64,000 nt of DNA, taken from assembly GCA_039802205.1 (NCBI GenBank), contig JBDRWD010000005.1, forward strand, positions 1 through 64,000. The letters are read 5' to 3'. Positions 33,829 to 42,696 of this stretch are shown here, one piece after another (within the stretch, counting starts at the first letter, position 1; each line of letters begins with the position of its first letter). A program made the translations under genes and the position numbers. This stretch comes from a candidate division WOR-3 bacterium (GTDB taxonomy: Bacteria; Hydrothermota; Tepidihabitantia; SM23-42; JAOAFX01). The notes under the pieces were generated by a model that saw only the letters and a program-made list of their open reading frames with translations, had not been told where the DNA came from and did not search any database.

Positions 33829-34368
33829 ATGAAGATTTTAACGGGAATCTATAAAGGTAGGAACATTAAGACTGCTCCAACCGGAATCAGACCGACGAAA
33901 GCGATAGTTCGTGCAGCAGTATTCAATATCCTTGGCGACTTGGTTATTGATGCCTCAGTGCTTGATATCTTTGCCGGAACTGGAGCGATGGGTATTGAAG
34001 CCCTTTCCCGTGGAGCAAGATTTTGTGTTTTCATCGAAAAAGATCCCCATGTTCTTTTCAAAAATATTAAGATGTTAAAACTCCAGAAGCAAGTGAGGGT
34101 AATAAAACAGGATTTTCGGCCGGGTTTAAAGAAGATCAAGGATATGAATTTTGATATTGTGTTTATTGATCCACCTTACCAGAGAAGATATCTTACAGAG
34201 GTCTTAAAGATCCTGCTCTTTTTAAATCTTATCACCAAAGGAAGTGTTGTGGTTGCAGAATATTCGGGTTTCAATCTTCCATCCATCCCTGAGGAATATT
34301 CCATAATAAAGACCAAACGGTATGGTGAAACAATAGTTTCTTTTTTAAAATTAAAGGAGAGTGAATGA
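33829..34368 (+). CDS. rsmD: 16S rRNA (guanine966-N2)-methyltransferase RsmD
   Basis: Methylates G966 of 16S rRNA. The 179-residue product shows IYKGRNIKTAP, RPTKAIVRAAVFNIL, the SAM-binding VLDIFAGTGAMGIEALSRGA and the catalytic-site FDIVFIDPPYQR. The only possible ribosome site is the G-run in the preceding hairpin stem. It overlaps coaD by four bases; rsmD-coaD linkage is widespread. Confidence 0.94.
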   Translation: MKILTGIYKGRNIKTAPTGIRPTKAIVRAAVFNILGDLVIDASVLDIFAGTGAMGIEALSRGARFCVFIEKDPHVLFKNIKMLKLQKQVRVIKQDFRPGLKKIKDMNFDIVFIDPPYQRRYLTEVLKILLFLNLITKGSVVVAEYSGFNLPSIPEEYSIIKTKRYGETIVSFLKLKESE

Positions 34369-34850
34369 TGAGAAAGGCGGTCTATGCCGGAACATTTGAT
34401 CCCATCACCTACGGTCATGTAGATGTGATAAACCGGGCAATAAGGATTTTTGATAAGATAATCGTGGGTGTCAGTGCCCGTCCAAAAAAAACACTATTCA
34501 CCCTTGAGGAGAGAATCGATATGATACAGGAGATATTTAAAAATAATCCTCGCGTGACCGTTAGGGGTTTTTCTTCGTTGTTAGTGGAATTTGTTGAGTC
34601 GGTATCGGCCCGGACGATAATTCGGGGAATCCGTGCGGTTTCTGATTTTGATTATGAATTTCAGATGGCGCTGATGAACCGGAAATTGAATCCAGATATC
34701 GAAACCCTTTTTTTGATGCCTTCAGAGAATTATATCTTTATCAGTTCTTCGTTAGTCAAAGAAATTGCGGCGCTGGGTGGAGATGTCTCAAAACTGGTGC
34801 CACCGCCTGTGAAAAAAAGATTGATGGAGAAGTTTAATATTAAACCTTGA
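34365..34850 (+). CDS. coaD: Phosphopantetheine adenylyltransferase
   Basis: Penultimate step of coenzyme A synthesis. The 161-residue product has the motif YAGTFDPITYGHVDVI, the ARPKKTLFTLEERIDMI segment, RTIIRGIRAVSDFDYEFQMALMNRKL and ISSSLVKEIAALGGDV. Two adjacent ATGs (34365, 34368) could initiate; the second is better spaced from GGAGAG. The last 11 bases overlap the convergent acyl-CoA ligase gene. Confidence 0.96.
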   Translation: MMRKAVYAGTFDPITYGHVDVINRAIRIFDKIIVGVSARPKKTLFTLEERIDMIQEIFKNNPRVTVRGFSSLLVEFVESVSARTIIRGIRAVSDFDYEFQMALMNRKLNPDIETLFLMPSENYIFISSSLVKEIAALGGDVSKLVPPPVKKRLMEKFNIKP

Positions 34851-36474
34851 TGCTGCGTTCAAGGAACATATGTCTTTTAATCTTTTGTGTCGTGGTCTTA
34901 GGAAATTCTTCTTCTCGGATTTCAAACTTGGTGATGCGTTTATAAGGGGGCAAATCCTCATTGACCTTTTTTATTTCTTCCCGAATTAAATTCTCAATAT
35001 CATTAAATTGTAAATTGAGGTTGTGGGTAATGCTATATTCTTCAAGCAGTTCGTAATCGGGAAAGATTAAAGCGCAAACTTCTTCTTTTTTGGTGCAGGC
35101 ATCGATTCGGGGAACGACCAGAACCTCTTTTATCCATTTGCTCGTCAGCAATTTTTCTTCTAACTCTTCAGGAATTATATTTTTGCCGGAGGCGGTCACG
35201 ATCAAACTTTTCTTTCGTCCTGTGATATGAATGTATCCTTCGGCATCGATATAACCCAAATCCCCAGTATAAAGCCAGCCATCCTTTAATACTTCCGCAG
35301 TCGCTTCTTTATTATTATAATAGCCGAGCATCACATTAGGCCCTTTCACCATTAATTCCCCTATACCATCTTCATCCGGCTCAGAAATTTTTACTTCAAT
35401 TCCGGGTAAGGGTTTACCCACGGTTTCGTTTTTGGGGCGATCCGGAGGATTTACTGACACCACGGGCGCGGCTTCGGTCAATCCGTAGCCCTGTAAAATT
35501 GGGATACCTAACATTTCCAGACCCCGGGCAACTTTTGCTGATAAAGCAGCTCCTCCAGAGACTGCCAGCCGCAAATTTTCTAATCCCATCTCTTTGCGTA
35601 TCCGACTGAAGAATGGTCGGCGCAAGAATTTAAAAATAGAAGTAACACCACTCATAGTGGTGAATAACAATTTAGCTGGCAGGGGAGCTCTGGCGATTTT
35701 ACGTTCTACACCCGCAAGAAATTTTTCAAACAAAAGGGGAACTGCAATTAGACATGTAACTTTTGCCTCTTTAAAAGTGGCAATTAGCTCGTTGGGTTTT
35801 AGACTCGGGGGATAATAAATGGATACCCCCCGATATAGAGGATATAAGAATCCGCAGGTGGCTTCAAAAGTGTGGTGCATAGGGATTATTGAGACAAAGG
35901 TATCTGTAGGATAAACCGGGATGACCTTTTCTATTGATTGGAGGTTGGCGATGATATTCTTATGACTGAGCATGACTGCCTTTGCCAGTCCAGTGGTTCC
36001 AGATGTGAAGATTAAGACCGCCAGGGCATCAGGTTCGATCTTGATTGAATGTTCCCCGGTTGGGGTGGGGAGTTTCTTGATCTCTTCCATACTTATGATC
36101 CATTTTAACCTCTTGAGGTCGCCTTTAAGCCCAACGATTTTGTATTTATGGAGTTCCGAGACCAACACACCCTTTGCCTCACTCTCACGAAGGATATGGA
36201 GCAATTCCGCTTCGGAATGCAGGGCATCAAGAGGGACACAAACAAGACCCGCACGCAAAATTCCCAGATAACTGATTGCCCATTCCGGACTGTTTTCACC
36301 TAAGATGGCAAAACGCTCTTTAGGTTTTAAACCAAGATGGAGGAGATACTGCTGGAGTGCGAGGACGCGGTCTTTTAATTGGGCATAGGTATAAACTGTA
36401 TTGCCCTTCTTTAAGGCGATTTTTTCTGGATAATTTTTAACCGAGTGTTCGAATATCTCACCGAGGGTTTTCAT
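34840..36474 (-). CDS. Long-chain acyl-CoA ligase (AMP-forming)
   Basis: Activates fatty acids to acyl-CoA via acyl-AMP. The 544-residue product carries the AMP-binding P-loop LIFTSGTTGLAKAVMLSH, GYGLTEAAPVVSVN, GWLYTGDLGYIDAEGYIHITGRKKSLIV and the C-terminal catalytic Lys region TKFEIREEEFPKTTTQKIKR. It belongs to the COG1022 long-chain type. ATG 36474 is chosen; GTG 36480 is also possible. It overlaps the EIIA gene by 17 bases. It may feed exogenous fatty acids into lipids; fabD and acpS are encoded separately. Confidence 0.93.
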   Translation of the reverse strand: MKTLGEIFEHSVKNYPEKIALKKGNTVYTYAQLKDRVLALQQYLLHLGLKPKERFAILGENSPEWAISYLGILRAGLVCVPLDALHSEAELLHILRESEAKGVLVSELHKYKIVGLKGDLKRLKWIISMEEIKKLPTPTGEHSIKIEPDALAVLIFTSGTTGLAKAVMLSHKNIIANLQSIEKVIPVYPTDTFVSIIPMHHTFEATCGFLYPLYRGVSIYYPPSLKPNELIATFKEAKVTCLIAVPLLFEKFLAGVERKIARAPLPAKLLFTTMSGVTSIFKFLRRPFFSRIRKEMGLENLRLAVSGGAALSAKVARGLEMLGIPILQGYGLTEAAPVVSVNPPDRPKNETVGKPLPGIEVKISEPDEDGIGELMVKGPNVMLGYYNNKEATAEVLKDGWLYTGDLGYIDAEGYIHITGRKKSLIVTASGKNIIPEELEEKLLTSKWIKEVLVVPRIDACTKKEEVCALIFPDYELLEEYSITHNLNLQFNDIENLIREEIKKVNEDLPPYKRITKFEIREEEFPKTTTQKIKRHMFLERSIKV

Positions 36475-36856
36475 CCACACTCCCCAAAATCATAATATTA
36501 TCCCGCCCTTTTTTTAACAAAATCGGTATCAATTCGTCTACCCGATATTTTTCGCGCAAAAGAAAAAATTCCAAAAGCATGGGAAGATTGACACCACAAA
36601 TAATCTTTAAATTTTTGTTTTCTCTCAGAATATTAAGACATGAGATTGCACAACTGCCTCCGGGTAAGTCGACAAAGACGATTTTTTCGTCTCCATCCGA
36701 ACCCAACGATTTTTTTAACAATTCAGTCAAAGTACTGCAGGATAAGTTTTCATTGGAGAATACTTCGACCATCTCCTGTTTGCCGAGAATCTTTTCCACA
36801 GTATTTAGCAGCGCCTGTGCAAGGTTTCCATGACCAATTATTACACCTTTAATCAT
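36458..36856 (-). CDS. PTS system EIIA component, mannose/fructose family
   Basis: A 132-residue cytosolic phosphocarrier of the EIIA-Man fold. His9 in IIGHGNLAQAL is the expected phosphorylation site; the second family motif is FVDLPGGSCAISCLNIL. No EIIB, EIIC or EIID is next to it. It is directly after hprK, overlapping by four bases, so a regulatory rather than transport role is likely, as in the truncated PTS of many Gram-negative bacteria. Confidence 0.88.
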   Translation of the reverse strand: MIKGVIIGHGNLAQALLNTVEKILGKQEMVEVFSNENLSCSTLTELLKKSLGSDGDEKIVFVDLPGGSCAISCLNILRENKNLKIICGVNLPMLLEFFLLREKYRVDELIPILLKKGRDNIMILGSVDENPR

Positions 36857-37833
36857 TCAATATCCTCGTCAAAATGGACACTGGGAACTTCCCTTTTTAG
36901 AAGTAGGCGGCGCAATTCTTCGTTGTATTCCCGGGCAACATTTATACCCCTTAACTCCAGGAGATAGTTCATTGCTACAACTTCGGCGATAACCGAAATA
37001 TTCTTCCCCGGGGTAAGGGGTAACTTGATATAAGGAATTGCCACGCCCAGAATCTTTTTAGTTTTTTTGGTCAGGCCCAATCTCTCATACTCACCTTTTG
37101 TCTCGGACCAGTAAACGAGTTCGATGATTATTTCAATCCTTTTGCGAAGGCGGACGGCTTTTACTCCAAAGATCCGAAAGATATCAACAATCCCCACCCC
37201 ACGGATTTCAAGGTGATGTTTAAGCTTATCGCTTTTTTCCGCGCCCATGCCGATTAACATCTCACCCCGACGGACCACCTTTACCAGATCATCTGCTACC
37301 AAACGGTGGCCACGCTCCACCAAGTCCAGGGCGCATTCGCTCTTGCCGATGCCTGGTTTTCCCAGAAATAATACTCCAACGCCGTATATGTCCATCAGCG
37401 TGCCATGTAGATAAAGGGTGGGGGCAAGTTTATAATCCAGATAGGTAGAGAGGGCATGGATGAATGGGGTGGTAGACATCGGCGTCCGCAAAATCGGAAT
37501 TTTCCTTTTTTGTGCTTCATCAATAAATTTTCTGTCAATGGCCAGTTTCTTGGTGACAATCACACATGGAGTGCCTAATCGCATTATTGTGGCGATGCGC
37601 CGGGCTTTTACTTTTTCCTCCAGGGTCTTTAGATACGAAGTCTCGGTTTTCCCAATGATCATGATCCTTTCGCTCAAGAAATAACCGGTATAGCCGGCAA
37701 GGGCAAGTCCGGGTCTAAAAATGTCACAGCTCGTTATTATCCTGCGGGCGAGGAAATCTTCTCCGGTAATTATTTCAAACGAAAAATCGTCTTTTTTCTC
37801 TTCGTATAAAGTTTTGGCAGTTATTTTGGTCAT
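36853..37833 (-). CDS. hprK: HPr kinase/phosphorylase
   Basis: Phosphorylates HPr on Ser46 and reverses it in response to ATP, phosphate and sugar phosphates. The 326-residue product has an N-terminal domain, the P-loop VLFLGKPGIGKSECALDLVERGHRLVADD and the HprK signature HHLEIRGVGIVDIFRIFGVKAV. It overlaps hpf and the EIIA gene by four bases on either side. Neither HPr (ptsH) nor enzyme I is in the window. Confidence 0.95.
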   Translation of the reverse strand: MTKITAKTLYEEKKDDFSFEIITGEDFLARRIITSCDIFRPGLALAGYTGYFLSERIMIIGKTETSYLKTLEEKVKARRIATIMRLGTPCVIVTKKLAIDRKFIDEAQKRKIPILRTPMSTTPFIHALSTYLDYKLAPTLYLHGTLMDIYGVGVLFLGKPGIGKSECALDLVERGHRLVADDLVKVVRRGEMLIGMGAEKSDKLKHHLEIRGVGIVDIFRIFGVKAVRLRKRIEIIIELVYWSETKGEYERLGLTKKTKKILGVAIPYIKLPLTPGKNISVIAEVVAMNYLLELRGINVAREYNEELRRLLLKREVPSVHFDEDIE

Positions 37834-38147
37834 ACGCGCTTGGTTTTGGCAGCCATTCTTTTTCGTTCTTTAAATTTATCCTCGTATTTTTGTAACTGCC
37901 TTTCGGCTTTTTTTGCCACATCAATTATCCCCTGATATATATCCTGGGTATTGACTTTGCAGGTGATGGTGGAGTGTTTGACCCGGAGTGTGAGTTCCAC
38001 GATACTGATTGATTTATCTTTTTCCAATATTAGATTACCATCGATGATGTGATGCTCAAACCTCCTTAACTTGCCAAGTTTACGACCTGCAAACTCAGTT
38101 ATTGCATCGGTCAAGGTAAAATTTCGTGCCGAGATCGTAATGTTCAT
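37830..38147 (-). CDS. hpf: Ribosome hibernation promoting factor, short form (HPF/YfiA)
   Basis: Binds the 30S A/P site to silence ribosomes in stationary phase. The 105-residue product has ISARNFTLTDAITEFAGRKLGKLRRFEHHI and the VNTQDIYQGIIDVAKKAERQLQKYEDKFK helix. It is the short type lacking the C-terminal dimerisation domain. ATG 38147 gives better spacing to GGGAGG than ATG 38150. The hpf-hprK-EIIA order resembles the rpoN-hpf-ptsN-hprK clusters, but rpoN itself is missing here. Confidence 0.92.
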   Translation of the reverse strand: MNITISARNFTLTDAITEFAGRKLGKLRRFEHHIIDGNLILEKDKSISIVELTLRVKHSTITCKVNTQDIYQGIIDVAKKAERQLQKYEDKFKERKRMAAKTKRV

Positions 38148-38165
38148 CATGCCTCCCTACATTAA

Positions 38166-38193
38166 AGTATAAATAAAAATTTAAATAATTCAA
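38166..38193 (-). promoter_or_regulatory. Promoter of hpf-hprK operon
   Basis: Minus-strand TTGAAT (38193-38188), 16-bp spacer, TATACT (38171-38166), followed by a short leader with GGGAGG. Confidence 0.6.
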
Positions 38194-38213
38194 GGGCATT
38201 GATAATCAACAAT

Positions 38214-39218
38214 TTATAACTTTAATCTCCTTAGGTTCTCTTTAAGGTTGCCTTCAAAAAGATATGAGGCAACAGCTATTCCATCTGCACCCGCCCTGAT
38301 GACTGCGCGATAATTTTTCTCATTAATGCCTCCGATACCGATGATGGGTAAGGAGATTTTAGCTCTCAATTTTCGGATTAAATTTAGACCCCGGAGTTGG
38401 GTGTCCAGTTTGGTCTGGGTTGGATATATCGCGCCTACCCCTAAATAATCTGCACCATCTTTTTCAGCCTTCAGGGCTTCCTTCAAGTTATGGGCAGAAA
38501 TTCCGATAATGGCTTTTTCTCCAAGCATCGCGCGGGCAATCCTGAGCGGCAGATCATCCTGACCTAAATGGACACCATCGGCTTTGGTCCCCAGGGCAAT
38601 ATCCGGTCGATTGTTGATGATAAATTTGATCTCGGGATTGGTTATTGCCTTTTTAATCTTTTCGGCAACCTGAAAAAATTTTTTATCCGGAAGGGTCTTT
38701 ATCCGCAATTGAATCATCGTCGCACCATTTTCCTGGAGAATCTTTACTGTCTCCCTTAGCTCTATTTTTTCAAGATATTTTTCATCGATGATTGCATATA
38801 ATTTAGGGTTGAATCGCTTTTGACTTGTTTCAAGAACAATCTTTTCTATTTCATAGATGCCGAACCTTATTTCCTTCATCTGCCGGCCCGCTTTTTTATT
38901 TTTCAAACGCAGGATTTCTTCGATGATTCGGGATGCTTCTTTAGCCCGGGTAAAATTTGCCAGGATGAGGTCAGTCTCCTGGGAACGGGGGATTCTATCA
39001 AAATCGGGAGTTCTGCCTGCATCCAATTTAATACAGCGATGGGAGATTATCTCTGAGAGGGAAAGAGATTTTTTTAGTAAAAAAAAATCATATCTTAATT
39101 TTCGGATTTTTTCCAAATGTCGTGGATTTTTGAGTTCAAACCGGATATAATCCTCAATAAATTTTAAAGATTCACTGAGACGATTTAAATTGACATCAAG
39201 GATTTGCGTCCATTGCAC
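38214..39218 (-). CDS. thiE: Thiamine-phosphate synthase with N-terminal ThiD2-type domain
   Basis: Joins HMP-pyrophosphate and thiazole phosphate to thiamine phosphate. Residues 1-125 (LDVNLNRLSESLKFIEDYIRF, TRAKEASRIIEEILRL) match the helical ThiD2 domain found in some ThiE proteins. From about 140 comes the ThiE barrel: LYAIIDEKYL, MIQLRIKT, FIINNRPDIALGTKADGVHLGQDD, DYLGVGAIYPTQTK, IIGIGGINEKN. GTG 39218 initiates, six bases past a TATAAT box, so no TPP riboswitch can precede it. Confidence 0.92.
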   Translation of the reverse strand: MQWTQILDVNLNRLSESLKFIEDYIRFELKNPRHLEKIRKLRYDFFLLKKSLSLSEIISHRCIKLDAGRTPDFDRIPRSQETDLILANFTRAKEASRIIEEILRLKNKKAGRQMKEIRFGIYEIEKIVLETSQKRFNPKLYAIIDEKYLEKIELRETVKILQENGATMIQLRIKTLPDKKFFQVAEKIKKAITNPEIKFIINNRPDIALGTKADGVHLGQDDLPLRIARAMLGEKAIIGISAHNLKEALKAEKDGADYLGVGAIYPTQTKLDTQLRGLNLIRKLRAKISLPIIGIGGINEKNYRAVIRAGADGIAVASYLFEGNLKENLRRLKL

Positions 39219-39223
39219 GATTA

Positions 39224-39251
39224 ATTATATCAAAAGCGACTGTCATGTCAA
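39224..39251 (-). promoter_or_regulatory. Promoter of thiE (leaderless, GTG start)
   Basis: Minus-strand TTGACA (39251-39246), 16-bp spacer, TATAAT (39229-39224). GTG 39218 follows after five bases. Confidence 0.8.
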
Positions 39252-39349
39252 GCGATAGGTGGACTTGGATGCTCGTGATTTTTGATGGGGTGTATCCTAC
39301 TTATGAATTGGGATTACCAGTTTTGAACAATGTTCAAGCTTACGCTCCA

Positions 39350-39377
39350 TTGACAAAACGACCAAAATCCTTATAAT
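39350..39377 (+). promoter_or_regulatory. Promoter of the NHL protein gene (leaderless, GTG start)
   Basis: TTGACA (39350-39355), 16-bp spacer, TATAAT (39372-39377). GTG 39384 follows after six bases. Confidence 0.8.
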
Positions 39378-39383
39378 TATCGG

Positions 39384-40673
39384 GTGTGCCTGATTATTCT
39401 CTTTATCCTTAGTGAGTATCAACCCCAGACCTTGGCGGTTCCACCATTTGAACATACCTTTGGTTTTTATCGCGCCTCCAAGTATTACCTCCGTCTCTTC
39501 ATCGGTCCGAATTTTGATTATAATGACCCTCAAGGCATTACCGCTGTAAAATTAAAAGAACTTGATGACCCCCGGACCAAGCGTGATGACGATGAACTTA
39601 CAGTCTTTGCCGTAAATTCAGGGTCCGGGCAGATTGTTTATAATATTGGTCTAAAGGAAGTAAGAGTTTATGGGAACGAAAAGATTTTTTCCCAGCCTAA
39701 AGGGATTGTGGCTAATGAAGACGGATTGATTGCGCTTGCCGATTTCGGTAACCGACGGGTCGTCAAATTACAATACACCAAAGGTAAATTAGAGATAATA
39801 GGTGAGATAAAACTTCCTGGACGCCCATTTGGTGTCAGTTTTGATTCAAAAAATAATCTTTATGTAACCGACTACGATAATTCAAAGATATATGTCTATT
39901 CGCCAGAGGATTCATTGATAAAATCCTTTGGCAAGGAAGGACAGGCGTATGGTGAGATATACCATCCGATGGGGATAGCAGTCATCGATGCTGCCGCTCC
40001 CCATAATCATTATCGTGATGAGTTTATTGTCATTACTGACAACGATGGTAAACGGGTTTCCCGTTTTGCTACTTCGGGCCGATTTCTAAACTCGGTTTAT
40101 AGTTTTGAAATCGGCTTCGCTGAGGCAAATTTTCTTTACTGTGCGATTGACTACTTTGGGAATATTTATATCACCGATGAAAAGAATGACCAAATCCATA
40201 AGTTTGATCATCAGCTGACTTATATCATCTCCGAAGGTCGGACCGGAACCGGACAGGGCGAATTTCATTCTCCGAGAGGAATTACTATCAATCGGCGCTA
40301 TGGTCAGGTTTTTATAACTGAGAAAGAAGGTGGACAATATCTCTGGATCGCCATAGATGCTATCTTTGTGGGTTGTTTTCCTAAAGTGTTTACTCAAACA
40401 CAGCCAGGAACCACACTTGCCCTTTATGTCACGGATGAAGCCCGGATTGATATTGATATCTATGATCAGACAGGTAAGAAAATAGGTAACCTGATTGACG
40501 GATTAAAAAAACCCCCTGGGGAAGTGCTTATTGTCTGGGATGGGCGTGACCAAAACGGCAATGTCGTGCCACCGGGTGAGTATGAATTCCGTATCACAGT
40601 GCGGGCACGTCATGGCCATGGTACAAGAATAAAAAAATATTTAAGAGGGATAGTGAAATGCATCGCATCATGA
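39384..40673 (+). CDS. NHL-repeat beta-propeller protein with FlgD-like tail
   Basis: A 429-residue protein, probably exported, though its leader (CLIILFILSEYQPQTLA) is short. NHL-type blades are visible from about residue 100 (QPKGIVANEDGLIALADFGNRRVVKL, RPFGVSFDSKNNLYVTDYDNSKIYVY, HPMGIAVID, GNIYITDEKNDQIHKFD). The last 85 residues form an FlgD-like Ig domain (IDIDIYDQTGKKIGNLID, VLIVWDGRDQNGN, PPGEYEFRI). Starting at GTG 39384 fits the promoter. It overlaps the PorV-like gene by 16 bases, suggesting both belong to one surface-export unit. Confidence 0.85.
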   Translation: MCLIILFILSEYQPQTLAVPPFEHTFGFYRASKYYLRLFIGPNFDYNDPQGITAVKLKELDDPRTKRDDDELTVFAVNSGSGQIVYNIGLKEVRVYGNEKIFSQPKGIVANEDGLIALADFGNRRVVKLQYTKGKLEIIGEIKLPGRPFGVSFDSKNNLYVTDYDNSKIYVYSPEDSLIKSFGKEGQAYGEIYHPMGIAVIDAAAPHNHYRDEFIVITDNDGKRVSRFATSGRFLNSVYSFEIGFAEANFLYCAIDYFGNIYITDEKNDQIHKFDHQLTYIISEGRTGTGQGEFHSPRGITINRRYGQVFITEKEGGQYLWIAIDAIFVGCFPKVFTQTQPGTTLALYVTDEARIDIDIYDQTGKKIGNLIDGLKKPPGEVLIVWDGRDQNGNVVPPGEYEFRITVRARHGHGTRIKKYLRGIVKCIAS

Positions 40674-41587
40674 GTATAAAAAAATTTTGGTTTCTGGTAA
40701 TCATCTATAATTTGGTTGGGACAATAGGATTCGCGACCAAATACGCTGGTGAATTTCAGGATCTAATTGTCGGTGGAAGGGTTTGTGGCATGGGTGGAAC
40801 GGGTGTTGCTCAGGGTAATGATCTGAGCGCCCTGCTTTTGAATCCTGCCCTCTCACCATTCCTGCAACGCTCATTGCAGTTCATGCACGCGGAGAATTTC
40901 TCGGGTGTGGTCAAAAATGAATTTGGTGCTTTGGTGATAACCCAGAAAAATCTTGCTTATGGACTTGGTTTCCAGTTAGTCTCGGTAGGTGGTATTAAGT
41001 TAACGACTCTTCCTGATACCACCCGACCCCCGGGTTATGATAATCAACCGATCCCTTACGATACCGTTGCCACCCACGATTGGGTATTTTATCTTAATGC
41101 TGGTAAAACGAAGAACTTTTTTGCCTACGGATTAAATCTAAAATTTTACTATCGCGACCTCTCTGTGCTAAGGGGGTGGGGAGCAGGAGTGGATGGTGGT
41201 CTTAGGTTCGCACTAAAAAATTTCACCTGGGGTATTAGTATCCGGGATATAATCCTCTCACCCATCTATTGGGAGAGTGACAATCGGGAGTATATTGCTT
41301 CAAAAATCGCCATCGGAGGAGCTCCGCAGATCCCTCTGGATCAAATAAATTCTGTTTTGATTATCGAAACCGACATCGTCAAAGACCTTGCTCAGGATGA
41401 CTTTTTCCTCCTCCAGGGTATTGAACTGGCGTTCCGGCAGCGAATATATGGTCGTGTCGGTCGCTATGGTGAGCGTCTCACTGCGGGTGTGGGTTTACGG
41501 TATCAGAGATTACTCTTTGACTACGGGCTTATCACCCATAATGATTTAGGTATTTCTAACAAATTCTCACTCCTCGTTCAATTTTAA
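40658..41587 (+). CDS. PorV/OmpP1-like outer-membrane beta-barrel protein
   Basis: A 309-residue exported protein. After a signal peptide (about residues 7-25, ending GFA) comes the typical PorV/UPF0164 start: VGGRVCGMGGTGVAQGNDLSALLLNPA, then alternating amphipathic strands to the C-terminal SLLVQF aromatic end expected of a barrel. In the type IX secretion system PorV carries substrates to the surface; relatives also act as lipid or hydrophobic transporters. The upstream NHL protein has a tail of the sorted type. ATG 40658 or 40670 could start it. Confidence 0.82.
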   Translation: MHRIMSIKKFWFLVIIYNLVGTIGFATKYAGEFQDLIVGGRVCGMGGTGVAQGNDLSALLLNPALSPFLQRSLQFMHAENFSGVVKNEFGALVITQKNLAYGLGFQLVSVGGIKLTTLPDTTRPPGYDNQPIPYDTVATHDWVFYLNAGKTKNFFAYGLNLKFYYRDLSVLRGWGAGVDGGLRFALKNFTWGISIRDIILSPIYWESDNREYIASKIAIGGAPQIPLDQINSVLIIETDIVKDLAQDDFFLLQGIELAFRQRIYGRVGRYGERLTAGVGLRYQRLLFDYGLITHNDLGISNKFSLLVQF

Positions 41588-41597
41588 ACCCCAAACG

Positions 41598-42170
41598 ATG
41601 CTCAAGGCGGAAATATTTCGGAAACTATTGAATCTTTGGGCAATATTCATTCCGGTTTTATACTACCTTTTGCCCCAGACTTCTGCTCGTTCCCTGCTTT
41701 TTACAGTCACCATGATCATCGTAGCAATAGATTTTATCCGCCTTCATGTCAATGGAGTAAAAGAAGGTTTCATTCTTTTCTTTGGTTCTTTTCTCCGCCG
41801 CCACGAGTTGACGAACCTTAGTGGTGCAACCTATCTCCTTTTAGGTTGTCTGATTACCGCATTCCTGTTTTCGCGACCGGTGGTGATCGCTGCCTGCACA
41901 TTTACCATCGTGGGCGATACCTTTGCGGCAATGTTCGGTCAGAATATAAAAGGTCCGAAACTTTTTAAAAAAACATTGATTGGTAGCCTTGCTTATTTCG
42001 GTGCCAATGTGTTGATGGTCTTTGTTCTTCATTCTTTGTTAAATATTTCTTTCGCGGTGTTATTTTGGGGTGCACTATGCTCAACATTTTTTGAAGCCTT
42101 GCCTTTGCCCTGGGACGATAATTTTTCGGTGCCGATACTCACCGGCATCGCCATGAGTTTGATTATTTAA
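41598..42170 (+). CDS. Polyprenol/diacylglycerol kinase-like membrane protein (SEC59/VTE5 type)
   Basis: A 190-residue integral membrane protein with about six helices. The RRHELTNLSGATYLLLG segment and the VGDTFAAMFGQNIKG motif match the COG0170 dolichol kinase/phosphatidate cytidylyltransferase-like group, and FFEALPLPWDDNFSVPI is the conserved end. Likely a CTP-dependent lipid or prenol kinase; the substrate cannot be told. Eight bases at its end overlap the convergent COG2426 gene. Confidence 0.85.
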   Translation: MLKAEIFRKLLNLWAIFIPVLYYLLPQTSARSLLFTVTMIIVAIDFIRLHVNGVKEGFILFFGSFLRRHELTNLSGATYLLLGCLITAFLFSRPVVIAACTFTIVGDTFAAMFGQNIKGPKLFKKTLIGSLAYFGANVLMVFVLHSLLNISFAVLFWGALCSTFFEALPLPWDDNFSVPILTGIAMSLII

Positions 42171-42696
42171 GAATTCTTAACAAAGAAAATAATAGTATCC
42201 CGCAGCCAGCAATGATTGCTCCAATCCAACCCATAAGACATAAGGAGGTGACAATAATTCCAGCCATAAAAACCCCGAGGGCGATATAAAAGAGGGCTTT
42301 TTTATAATCAAGGTCTAGCAAATAGGCTAAAAGCGCACCAGTCCAGGCACCAGTCCCGGGGAGAGGGATGGCGACGAATAACATGAGACCGACTTCCTCG
42401 TATTTCTCAATCATTGCGCTTTTCCTGCGGGTGCGTGTGAATAACCAATCAAAAAATCTTTTGAATAAAATGAGGCGAGACAAAATATTGGTGATGGGTT
42501 TCAAAAAATAAAGGATAAAGGGAACAGGCAGGATGTTGCCCAGGAACGAAATCAAAAATGCCCGGGGCCAGGGAATTTTAAAAAGATTGATTGCCAGAGG
42601 CAGTGCCCCCCGCAATTCTACCACTGGAATCATGGAAGTCAAAAAGACTGCCCATTCAGGGGAGAATCCTCGGGCTACGAGTTCTTGAGGATTCAT
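42163..42696 (-). CDS. Small multidrug-export family membrane protein (COG2426)
   Basis: A 177-residue membrane protein of the PF06695 group. Motifs are SMIPVVELRGALPLAI near the N-terminus and AIPLPGTGAWTGALLAYLLDLDYKKA in the middle, both re-entrant-loop sequences shared with the DedA-like superfamily. It may be a lipid flippase or transporter; the drug-export name is historical. Overlaps the VWA-like gene by four bases. Confidence 0.85.
   Translation of the reverse strand: MNPQELVARGFSPEWAVFLTSMIPVVELRGALPLAINLFKIPWPRAFLISFLGNILPVPFILYFLKPITNILSRLILFKRFFDWLFTRTRRKSAMIEKYEEVGLMLFVAIPLPGTGAWTGALLAYLLDLDYKKALFYIALGVFMAGIIVTSLCLMGWIGAIIAGCGILLFSLLRILK

Noticed and set aside
39213-39260. TPP riboswitch ahead of thiE
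   Set aside because: The promoter -10 box is five bases before the GTG start, leaving no leader RNA.
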